A stretch of 64,000 nt of DNA. Origin: Vandiemenella viatica (Eukaryota; Arthropoda; Insecta; Orthoptera; Morabidae). The position numbers and the translations under genes are program-made. The notes under the pieces are model-generated. The model ran no database searches, was not told the origin of the DNA, and saw only the letters and a list, made by a program, of their open reading frames with translations. The stretch spans positions 190,296,685 to 190,360,684 of the forward strand of contig CM061914.1 in NCBI GenBank assembly GCA_031002005.1, given 5' to 3'. Shown in pieces: positions 23,701 to 35,700 of this stretch. Within the stretch, counting starts at the first letter, position 1, and every line of letters starts with the position of its first letter.

Positions 23701-26700
23701 GACGTAAATCCAATTAAAAAAAAAAAATCCCTAATAGCCGGTATGTCCGCCTATCGGACGGATAACAGCGGCGGCGCGTCTTGGCATGGTAGAAATGAGG
23801 CCTTGGTTGGTCGCTGGAGGGAGTTGGCACCATATCTGCAGACAGAAGTCACCTAATTCCCGTAAATTCCGTGGAGGGGGGCGATGAGCTATGACGCCAC
23901 GTTCAATCACATCCCAGATGTATTCGATCTGGTTCAGATCAGGCAAGTTTGACGGCAAGCACATCAATTGCAACTCGCCACCGTGTTCCTCGAACCACTC
24001 CATCACACTTGAGACCTTGGGACATAGGCATCTTTTTAAAATGCCACTGCCGTATGGAAACATGGTATTCATGAAGGGGTTCAACCAGTGTACAATACTT
24101 ATTGGCCGTCATGGTGCCTTGCACGAGCCTCACTGGACCCATGTATGCCCACGAGAATGTCCCCCAGAGTATAATTGAGCCGCTATCAGCTTGTCTCCGT
24201 CCCGCAGTACAGGTGTCAAGAAGCTGTTCCCTGGAAAACGACGAATTCACACCCTCCCATTTAATTTAATTGCAATGGAGCACACGCTCCGGTGGCAATT
24301 TCCCTACAAACCCAACTTCCCCCTTTCCTGCATCCATATATATTTGCCCTCTACAAATTTTAACTTTAAATTCTTTTAACGTTATCGGTAAGTTATTCAT
24401 CATTTTCCTTGGTAACTCATTCCAATCCCTGACACCCTTACCTAGAAAAGAAAATCTTCCCACACCCTTGTGCCTGAAATCTAGTGCTATCTTGTGGTCA
24501 TGGTCATCTTTTCCCTTCCATGAACTACTTTTCATACCTACTGCAATATCTTTCCATGCCTCATCGCCAGTATAAGCCCTGTAAACTTCCATGACCCTCC
24601 TCATCCTCCTCCTGTCTTGCAAATGAATTCCATTCCAGCTCCTTTATCATATCTGTCACTGATTGAATTCTGCGATAATTTCCAGAAACAAATCTAGCAG
24701 CCCATCGGCATGATGAAGAAGGTATCGGGATTTATCGGACCATGCAACGCTCTGCACTGCACCAACAGTTATTCATTACAATAATGAATAGTAGTGGTCC
24801 CAACACGCTACCCTGTGGCACTCTCATTTTTACATCCACTTCTTTTGATACTACATTTCCTAACCTAACTTTTTGTTTTCTACCTTTTAAGAATTCTTCT
24901 ACCCAGCAAGCGGCTTGACCCTGGAGGGTGCGTGACGGTGTGCGTGTTGTTTCAGGTGGTGGTGACGTATTCGTCGACGTACGTGCTGGTGGCGCTGAGC
25001 ATCGATCGCTACGACGCCATCACGCACCCCATGAACTTCTCCGGCAGCTGTGAGTATGGCGTCGTCTTCCCTGCTCTGACGGGGCGCTGCCTCAGAGAGA
25101 GTAGTTCTCAGTGTGGCCGTGTGTTACAGGGAGGCGCGCGCGGCTGCTGGTCATCTCCGCGTGGCTGCTTTCCGTGCTCTTCTCAGTGCCCATCATCATC
25201 TTCTACGAGGAGAAGACCATACAGGGTGAGTCCACACAACCTAACAGTTCCCATCTTCTTCACCTCAACCGTTCGGTTGGTGAGTACGTATCTTTTTGGG
25301 GAGAAATTTGAACTGGGAGGGTTTCCCTTTTCTTTTTCCCGGTGATGGGAGAGTATTCTCGTGTTTATTGCTTTGTGTGGATGATTGTAGTTTTTGTTTG
25401 TTCAATGTAAATTAATCAAAAATGGAAGATGATGAAATTTGGTGCCAGTCCACTCAGGTCTGTTCTTACTAAGGACACCAAGGGGACAGCCGGGATAAAT
25501 GCCAACCCTCACTCCAGACGCACTGCTATTGTTAAATCTCAAACCTTGTGACAGGGTTCTTACTGGCTGCTCATCCCTTATGACTTTATACCTCGTCGAC
25601 GTCGAGCAATTGGGGACAAGGAACGGGAAGGAATTCGGCCATGGTATTTTGAAGGAAGCATCCCGGCATTCGCCTGAATTATTTGTGGAAATCCGGATGC
25701 CCGGACGGGGATTCGAACACGCATTACCGCTCATTCACCACGCTCAGGCCTTGTTTTATAATATGATTTCAGGTCTACTAACATCAGATGCCGTTTGATA
25801 AACTTGTTTTTACTTTCTGTGCATGTTGGAAGGTGATAAATAGACATCAGCTTTATAAAATACAAAATAACAATTAAATGATTGTATTTTTAAAGTGAGA
25901 CAGTTTATAAAGCCTTTGGTGATGAATTTATATGATAGTGTAGACGATCTCTGGTAATGCACAAAAGAGAGAGGAATATCTCTGGTGAAGAATTATTGTT
26001 AGCCGTGGCTTGGAAGAATCGTGGAGAAAAGAATTTCTCCATGGGAAGAATCGTTGGAAACAAAAGAAACAATACTGAACACAGATTTGTAATAAATTTA
26101 CTAACTACTGGTATAGCTTTATAATTTATGAAATTAATTTCATTAATTAATCTAGCCGTAAAAAGATAATAAACGAACCTCAATCCAAAAAAAAGAAAAC
26201 TACATCTTGATGAAAAATGTATTGTACCTGGACAGAAACATGTGGCTAATAAATATTTATTTAGTCGTTATAAATGATGATATTATAATTTTTAAGGGTG
26301 TTTTTCTGTTGTGATAGCTTTTAGTAGAAAAAAAATATAGAACCTCTGCAGGAAACTACGGTTGGAAAGTCCAAAGCACAGATATAATTTAACAATAAAA
26401 TTCGGAAAGTGCAAAGATAGTGGTTGGACAAATTCCACACAAAAGAATTTTAGGTTAAAAAATAAGAAACGGGAAAATAAATTTGTAGAGAAACTGCAAC
26501 CCGAGCATGCAATCCAGTGTATTTAAATTATTTTTTTAAAAAAATATGTAATTAAGGATGAGGCACACACAACGAAACGAGAAGTAGAATTTATTCTACC
26601 ATTTGACGAGATTATCTCTGCTTCTCTTTCATACTTCAAAGTCCCTTCAGAATAAACAGAAATTCTTTAAACTTAGCGGAGTAAACACTTATGGCAAAAT

Positions 26701-29700
26701 GAAGGTCAAGTTTGAATTTATGCCAGACCAGGTGACGTAGTCATGATGTTTGACCCTTAAAAAGCTGACTTTTTGTACCTAAAAACAGTACTCATTTTTG
26801 TCACTTTTACTCTAGTAAAAAAACTGGGGAAGTTAACACAGAATAGAGTGGAACGGTTGGAACCCCAAACCTGAAAAAGTTAATGTTAACTTGGCCATGG
26901 CGTTTCGTTAACAGCGAAAGTAAGCAGATCGTTTTACTCTGACGTCAAATTGAGCTGACTCGTTAAAATTTCACGCAAAGAGCTCACAAAGGCATTCCAC
27001 ACAACTCCTGGTACGAAGCCAGTACTGCACAGAAAAATTACTCATCTACTTGGGGAAGACGCAAAGAACTGCAATTCCTATCTGCAATGTATCATTTAAC
27101 TGAAGTATCTGTTAGCAGAGGTTATTAATTTTATTCGCTTCCCAGCTCTCTCTGCTTGTTAGTCTGCAGCCTTTTGAGCTCCCCAACCCCACCCGACCGA
27201 GTTTCGTTTCAGTAATCACATCAAAGGACTTCCGAATTACGAAGGCAATATCTTTTGTCAGGCTAGGTTGTTCCTCAATGAAAAGCGTTGCTCAGTCAAA
27301 CCTAATTCAGACGAACTTGCTGGGAAGCTAGCCCGTAACTCTATTGTCACAGCGGTGCTCAACTATCTGGTCTCAGGAGGAACCTCGACAAATAAGCTTC
27401 AATCGATACGAAGCTAACTACCAAGTGAAGTTAACCAATTATAAAGTAGATGACAGGTAGCTACTTTCGGGTAACACGCTACTATCGTTGACAGTCACTC
27501 GGGCACTAATATCTTTTACTTCGCAGTAAGAAGAGTACCTCTGAAGCTCTTTTTAACAAACTTAATTAATTATTTAATTAACTGGAACTGAGCGTAAACC
27601 ATGTAGCGATTTTACTGCATGCCTTCTGTTCCGTTAGACGAATTTTCGCATTAAATCTCTTCACTGTCTATTATATAATTTCCTAAGCTCACTCACTCAC
27701 CTCGATAGCTATTGGCTGGAAAAAGGTGACGTTATGCGCCAACCTTCCCTCGCAACTTAACAGCGGCCAGAGACATCATTAGAAGAAATTCGTGGTTATG
27801 TGCACAATTTAATAGATAAGCAACTGCTATGAAATTAATTGTCATAATACATTCATTAAGTTTACTTTTCGTAGCATTTCATAGTTGAAAAAATATCGAT
27901 AAACTTTACGGCTGAAAGAAAACATATAACTGTTTTCAGTAACATGTCGCTAATGAAAGCAACATAAAAAACTTTAAGAAACTGAAATTATGCATGATCT
28001 CTGCTGTAACCACGAATGCCAATTGTCATTTCGGCTTAGCCTAAATTTGAATTTAATTATAACTTTAGGTAATGTTGCTGCTTGACCAAAGTTTATTCAT
28101 TACGATTTATTTTCTTTTTACCGACCACTTCCGTTAATTGTCTTTGTTCATGTTCGCTGAACGTGAATTATTAGGTTATTATAAGTGTACATCAGACCGA
28201 ATATGTTACCGAATCGAGTATTTTGCCAGTTCATTTCTTCGGAGTTGCTCAACTATTTAATAAAGTGGAATCTGTATTAAGTTCTCTGGCCATTACGGAC
28301 ACTAAGACCAAAGTTTACATTATAAATGTTTGCCCAGCCTTAATCAAAAACAACGCGATGGTTTCGAAGCAATTGCGCACTCCCTTTAAACAGAAATTCT
28401 TCAAATTTTGCATATTGAACTTTTAGGGTCAAATACAAGTCATGTTTGTATTACAGCAAGTACGAGTCTAGCAACCACGACTTTTGAGACAATTATGCGA
28501 TAGCACAATCGTCTATTCAAGCTCAAGAGATCAAATTCGTCTCTGGCCAGATCATGTCAGCATGACATAATCTTCGACCCTAAAAACTGGAACTATTCTA
28601 GACCTGTGATGACACTCAAACAACGGTCACGGGCTTACACTAGTTAGAGATAAGATGCTCAGCACATCTCTCGATAATTATTTAAGGATCCCTCACTGCA
28701 TTGCCTACAACTGAAAACTTCTTCGTCTCCCATTCCTAAAATTAAATGCTAGTTTGTGGTAATGGTTGTCTGTTCCTTTCCATTTACTGCTAATAATTCT
28801 TTTATCAACATCCATCGAAACCTCATCACCAATACACTCCCGCATATCTCTTCACCTACCTTCTCTTCTCCTATGACTCCCAAGCCGACTTCTTTATATC
28901 ATTGCTGATTGTGTTCCGATCAAGACTTTGTGAGCCAAGTTTCTATCATCCCTCGTACATTCATTCACTCATCACAATTTTTTTTTTTTTTTTCCACCGG
29001 GACCCTTCTTAACGCTACTGGAAATGATGTCTGATTCATATTACTCAGTAGTACTCATGGATGATACCACGTGCTGTCGGATGTGTGAAGCTGAAGACGA
29101 GACCACCTGTTGCTGTAGTTCTTGCTCCTCGTGGTTGCAGGTCACCCGCAGTGCTGGATCGACTTCCCGCAGCGCTGGCAGTGGCGGCTCTATATGACCC
29201 TCGTCACCACCACGCTGTTCGTGCTGCCCGCGCTCATCATCACCGCCTGCTACACCGTCATCGTGTCACCATATGGAGCAAGAGCAAGATACTCACGCCA
29301 CCTACGCACCTCAAGAGTAAGAACGCCACACCTTCAAGCCTGTGCCTTCACGTAGGGAACTTCTGGAACCACCCACTATTTCTGACTCACAAACAAACAT
29401 TTCACAAACGCATTATCGCAGCTGTTTGGCGTGACCTTGTTCTGTTTGAGTAGTATGTAATTTAGGAAATGAGAGTACCATTTTATGGGACAGAACTACT
29501 TAAAACGAAGGGGAAAATTCACAGAATCTTTAAATCCTAATAATCAACTTTCGTGGAATAAATGTTTAGAAGATTCCAGTGATAAAAAGAACATACGCCA
29601 ATACTAATATGGCTCCTCACTGTAAGAGCGTAATTATGATAGCTTCTTCTGTTTCAGATGGTGACCATAGGTCTGAGGACCACGACTCTCGGAGGGCCAG

Positions 29701-32700
29701 CTCCAGAGGACTCATACCAAAAGCAAAGATCAAGACCGTCAAGATGACCTTCGTCATAGTCTTTGGTAAGATGTCATCGTAACACAGTGCTGCCTGCCCT
29801 ACGGATTCATACGTAGATATACGATTTTTTTTAAACAAAAAAATTAGGATTTTTAAAAATATCTATGGATTTTTGCCTTTTTTTATTGTTTGTTGAGTTT
29901 TCTTTACACTCGTTTTTTGTTAAACTCTCAGCGTACAGTGTTACAGAATTCTCGGTAATAATAAATCGTTTCCTTGTAAACGCTCGCGTAAACCAACGAC
30001 TGAAATGAAATAAAGCTCATATTTTGATTGATTATATATGTAAATTCAACCTTAAAACACCGTAATACAGAAGTATCGGCGCACTCTTTATGCACGGTAG
30101 CACGCTCATTGGCTCGGCATAACAAAGCAGTACCTTTCGAGGATCATATAATGTCCGCGTAACAGATACCCGAGAATCACAAAGGTGATAGTTAAATATT
30201 TAGAGCAGCAGTATTTATAAGAGAATGTTCAATAAATCAACATATTGTTAAAAAAAAATCCTGTTACAGAAAATACATTAAATTTCATGTCAATAAAGAA
30301 ATGTATGGTCCAAAAAAAAACAAGTAGGCATAGCAGCAAAGTTCAAAGTGACGCTATATGACTGTATTTGATATTTTAAAGACTTGGAAATAAATTATTC
30401 TTAAATGTGACTCTCTCTTCAATAGTTATTGTTTCAATTCATCAGTTTAGCGACTCTCCTGATTTTTATACCCATTTATGGAAATTTTAGTGGCCATCTG
30501 CGGATTTTCAAAGCCACAAGGCTGGCAGCACTGTAGTAACATATCGATTGTAATCATTTGTATTGCTTCACAGTTCTATTTAGAATTTAATTTAATTTAA
30601 TTGCAGTGGAGCACACTCTCCGGTGGCAATTTCCCTACACACCCATCTTCCCCCTATCCTACACTCACCTACATTTGCCCTCTACAAATTTTAACTTTAA
30701 ATTCTTTTAACGTTTTCGGTAGGTTATTCATCATTCCGCTTGGTAACTCATTCCAATCCCTGAAACCCCTAACCTAAAAAAGAAAATCTTCCCACACCCT
30801 TGTGCCTGAAATCGAGTGCCAGCTTGTGGTCATGGTCATCTTTTTCCTTCCATGAACTACTTTTCATACCTACTGCATTATCTTTCCATGCCTCATCGCC
30901 AGTATACGCCCTGTAAACTCCCATTACCCTCCTCATCCTCCTCCAAATTAGTTAATATGGAAAAGACGTCGCATATTTTTCCTGAAGATACGTACATAAA
31001 CAAAGATACCTCTGTTGTAGAGATGGGTCACAAATAACTAAACGGCTACAAATAACCGTTATTTTAAAAACGCCGTTAAGCAAGTAGCGGCCAAAACGAT
31101 AACTGGAGTTATTCAAATAACTGACTAGTGACTAGATCTGTTGACATTAAATATCATTGCATGCAAGAATAGTGTTGCAGTTCTCTGCAGACATTTTCAC
31201 AGCTTCACTCAAAGAATTATTTGCAAACACTGCCAATCATTGCGCCCTTGTGGGTTCATACCAACACTAATATCAACGATTTTTTTTTACTTCCTTGTAT
31301 CTGTTAGGTTCAAAGACCCAAAACACACACTAAGCGAAAAAAAACACTAAAAGAATTTAAAGTTGAAATTAGTAAAGGGCAAAAGTAGGTAGGAAAAGGA
31401 AAAAGTGAAAAACGAGTGTGTAGGGAAATTTCCTCAGGGCAAGTATTCCATGACAGTTCCTCCTTGGTCAAAATGGCCACAACGCGAAATTCGCGATTGG
31501 TCCAGGTCGCATTCTCCACACATGACGACTCACATATTTATTATTATTTTTAGATCCTTTTAAAACGACGAGTTAGAAGAATCATGTATATATTAAATGT
31601 AGCCTGTTGACCGATTCGTCGTGAACACAAAGATGTAGATACTAATAAGCCATTTACAAGAAACCGCAATGCGTTGTGGTCGCTTTTTTTTTTTTTTTTT
31701 TTTTTTTCGCACAGTGAGCGCTTTCGGTCTTTGAGCCTAACATATCCAATACAGGTCCCAAGCATTCATAATAGCTATTCAATGAGCGAAGTGTCCACTA
31801 TATTGTTTTGATGAAGACTGCTATCTACCTGGCAGTTTTGAGAATCGCAGGATTAAGATCTAACTAAATAGGATGGGTTTTACCCATTTTAGATTTTGAA
31901 TTTATTTTAATCTCAAAGGCGAAATCTGTTATAATTCCGAAGATTAATAAATAGTCAGTGTGATCGAATTGGTTCGGGTACAACGTTTGAAAGTAACGCT
32001 TCTGAATTTATTTCCATATTGATTAGCTCCTTCTCTCAACTTATCTTCGCCTCTATCTACCTAGCTTAGTAAATTGTTGAAATCTGGTCCAGCCATCTCC
32101 ATATAGGACATCAAACTGATTTTCTTCCATACACATTCCTATGCAAGTACTGAATTTGCACTCGATACTTCTGCAACGATTTTACATGGCCATGCTACTT
32201 TAACCTCTCATTACTATCTTTCCTCTAACATCATTATCACCTTTAATTCTCTTACGGTACAATACTCTTATTATTGACTTTGTGCTACACATAGCTGATC
32301 TCAGAACCTTCGATTTGCATACTTGAAGTTTAGTTATTTATTAAATAGTAGAGGTAAGCAAATATTCATAACGTAATTAAAGGAGAAAAAATAGCAAAGT
32401 TTCATGTTTAAATGTTACCTAAAATTTGAGTCGCAAACATGTATATTGTGGCGTATCAGTAAAATATAGATATATTCTACTGTGGAGTTTTTTGTAGAAC
32501 TTGTTCCACTCTATAATATTTCAACACATTATATTGTTGTATTTTTGACGATTAGAGCAGCCAACTCCAAGAAAAAAACATTAATACACAACTTTTTAGA
32601 GATTCAATTCACTAAAATCATTACATCTCAGCTGCAACACATTGTATCATTATATCTCTGATAATTTGGGCAGCAAACTCTAAGAAACTACACTGATGTA

Positions 32701-35700
32701 TTACTTGTTGCAGGCTTAATTCAATAAATCATTACTGCCAAGCTGTCAAAGGTTATAAGTCAATGTGTAAAAAGCATATATTTCCCCGGAAAATGCACTG
32801 CACAGGAAGCATCCATAAACTACGTATCTCCATCTAGGTAGAGGGGGACGGTGTTTGCTGGAGAGCTACGCTGAACTATGTAGGGAGGGGGAGGGGGGTT
32901 TCGAAGCCAAGCCATGTAGCTTCTTATTCATATTATTTGTTACAGTTAAAAAATAAGGTACAAAACACACAACTGCATGTGAATATTTATTTTTGTTATT
33001 TAACTATCTCTGTTTGTAATTTATGACAGTCTGACAATAGAAAACAGTATACAATATCTTCTGCAATCAATAGGGAGAGAAGCTATGTAAGGGGGGGAAT
33101 TGTAGTGGGAAAAGCCACGTTAGGTTACGCGGGGCGAAAGGGGAGGGGTTTCACAGGAGACCAAAATGGAGCTACGAGATTTATGGACGCTCCCATAGCA
33201 GTAAAAGTAGCATCACATTTTGTCCAGTCCTTTTTGAGATTAGTGTAGTCAAACAGGCAGACTTGTTTGTGAATTCACTGTACACCATGTAAACATTAGA
33301 TGCAGGGGCGGATCCGGGGGGGGGGGGGGGCTAGGGGACCCAAGCCCTCCCCTCAAAGTATTTAAGTCCGTCTCTGGCATTGTTATTTTGGAGACTTTTT
33401 TTTTTTTTTTTAGCTCTACGGATTCGAGGCCCGAGGAGACTATAAATATTACCCTTTGCCCGACTCAATCCCCCACCCCCAAAGCCAAAATCCACTGAAG
33501 CCAAGCCCCTCCCCCAAACCAAAGTCCGCTCAAGCCCCTCCCAAACCAAAATTCTGGATCCGCCCCTGATTACATGTCGTAAAACAGTGCCTGTATGTTC
33601 ACTTTTGTTATGAGTCGATACTTTTACAGATACTTTAGTATGCCATAGCATTACATAGCTGTGTTGTGGTTTTGCAGTTTTCATCGTGTGTTGGAGTCCG
33701 TACATCGTGTTCGACCTGCTGCAGGTGTACGACTACGTGCCTCTGACGCAGACCAACATCGCGGTGGCATCGTTCATACAGAGCCTCGCGCCCCTCAACT
33801 CGGCTGCCAACCCACTCATCTACTGTCTCTTCTCCACACACATCTGCCGCAGCCTCAGGTAAACAGTCCTTGCACATTGAACCATATACAAGGACAGTGG
33901 TAGTGTCATTAGCTGTTAGTATCCTGATATCTTCAGCGACAAAGTTTAATGGCACCAATTTTATTTATTTCTCGTGTCCAGGGGGTAGCTTTACAAATTG
34001 AAACAAAACATATAAAATTAATTGATTAATATTAAGCTTATGCACTATAGAACAAATTAAATGGAATGTGACCATTATTCCTCAACCCTGATGGCCTTCT
34101 CATCTGCCCTAAAAAGGTCGTCGATAGTGCAGGTTTCGGGTAGATTCCTGCATACCAGAAGATGTTGTGGGTCCTGCAGCTCACCACATTCACATAGTTT
34201 GTTTTCAGTAGTGTAACCCCATTTTTTATATATATATATCAGATCTGCATCGGGACACTTCAGTTCTTAATCTGTTTAGTGCCATCCATATCGCCAATGG
34301 CTGATTACACCCCACGGCTGGTGCCTCATTGATTTCCTCCAGTGCCCTTCAGGCAACAAATTTCACCATAGTTCTACACGGCGTGCTCCAGGTGAAGATG
34401 TTATGGCTGTAGTTGACTGTAAGAAGCTCTTTCTTGACTTGAATCTTGCAGGTTGAGGTTCCTATCCAAACAAAGGGTGTCTGGGATCTGTTTCCTGTTT
34501 CCTCTTCTCCATCTTTGCAGCTGTTTTCCTTTATTTGGTATATTTTGGTGACACGAGTTGGTTTCAGGCAACCTGTTACAATGCGGCCAGTATCATTCAG
34601 TGCTATATCAACCTGCCTAGCATGTGCAGAGTTTTGCCAAACTAGTGCTGAGTATTCTGCTGCAGAGAAACTGAGTGCCAGGGCAGATGTACGAAGCACA
34701 TTTGGCTGTGCTCCCCAGGAGGTACTTGTAACTTTTCGGATTATACTTTAAGTTTCAGATCCTCACAATGTGTTTTGAATGTAAGAGAGCGATCAAGCTT
34801 TACTCCCAGATATTTTGGAATATCGCAATGTAATAGTTATTGTCCCCTCCAGTTGATGTATCCTTCTGGCACCAATTACCTAACGCATAATACTGTTCCA
34901 AGTAGGTGGTTGTGGGGTATAATTAACTCTCCATTTTGCCTATTACATTAAGTTAACCCTTTCAATCAATTAACTGAAATGGTATTCATTGGAAGTTATG
35001 AAGAGGGTGAACATTGTCATGGAAGTATAAGTATAAAAGACGTACATTGGTGATGAGGTGTGAAAAGATATTGGTGGAAGAATTTAAAGAGGTACATTGA
35101 AGGGAAAAGATGACTGTGACAAGAAGCTGGCATTCGATTTCAGGCACAAGGGTGTAGAAGATTTTCTATCATAGGGAAAAGGGTCAGAGATTTGAATAAA
35201 TTTTACCGAAAACACTAAAAGAATTTAAAGTTGAAATTAGTAAAGGGCAAAAGTAGGTAGGTAAAGGAAAGTGGGGAAAAATGGGTGTGTAGGCAAATTT
35301 CGTCAGAGCAAGCACTCCATCAAAAATTAAATTAACATTTAATGGGCTTCTTGTGTATTCCCTTATACAGCACGATCAAAGTTCAGTTTGCACAAACAAC
35401 TGATCAGTGAAATTATTGATAGTGTTCAGGCTTTGTAGAATACATTCTTATATTGTGACAATACTTATATATTGCTGACTAACTGGATGGCTTTCTGTGT
35501 AATGTTAAAACTGCTAAGCCTTGGTTCTCACCAACATATCCCACTATTGATCAGCAACTGCTCAATGGTAATCACTTGCCATCCTACATATATGTCAATC
35601 CTGTATTGCTCCACTGTCAAATGATATGGTACACCTTCCCTAGATGTTAAATCCCTATGGGTACTCATCAATTCTCTGTACCTGGTAATTCACAGTTGGT

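Larger units (their letters stand above)
23435..24766 (-). mobile_element. Tc1/mariner-type transposon, truncated, with nested SINE and LINE
   Basis: The left terminal repeat starts CACTGGTCAGCCATAACATT after a TA dinucleotide (23433-23434). On the - strand the transposase remnant reads [34 protein letters not shown] (DDE catalytic region) and [18 protein letters not shown] (C-terminus), with breaks. [14 protein letters not shown] sits beyond a LINE insertion at 24700-24766. The other end of the element is missing. A SINE (23478-23727) and a family-A LINE (24261-24700) inserted into it. Confidence 0.8.
20713..24955 (+). other. CCAP-R intron, 4243 bp
   Basis: The intron contains AT-rich background to 21900, a SINE tail (21915-22046), a 5S/tRNA-like repeat (22140-22400), a LINE RNase H fragment with an inserted MITE (22625-23143), a Tc1-like element with a nested SINE and LINE (23435-24766), and another LINE piece ending near 24909. 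Only about 46 bp of unique sequence remain before the acceptor. Confidence 0.75.
25226..29140 (+). other. CCAP-R intron, 3915 bp
   Basis: Apart from a SINE (25588-25748) and a diverged LINE piece (28700-28970), the intron is AT-rich with nothing recognisable. About 25800-28690 holds no coding or repeat signal that I can name. Confidence 0.7.
29766..33677 (+). other. CCAP-R intron, 3912 bp
   Basis: It contains a hAT-type element (29785-30533), family-A LINE pieces (30590-30946, 31346-31455), a T run (31685-31707), a MITE with GGACGCTCC ends (32812-33197) and a hAT MITE (33303-33568). 31760-32810 holds nothing I can name. Confidence 0.7.

Noticed and set aside
24932..25345. 137-codon frame starting 24 bp before a receptor exon
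   Set aside because: Only 24956-25049 is coding; the first eight codons are the acceptor tract and the remainder reads through an 80-bp intron in the wrong frame.
29061..29453. 130-codon frame over the TM5 exon
   Set aside because: It is a chance frame for its first half; only the TIWSKSKIL part is real because of the one-base loss in the exon.
33331..33705. 124-codon frame on -
   Set aside because: It reads G/T runs of a MITE and the antisense of a receptor exon; low complexity and no domain.
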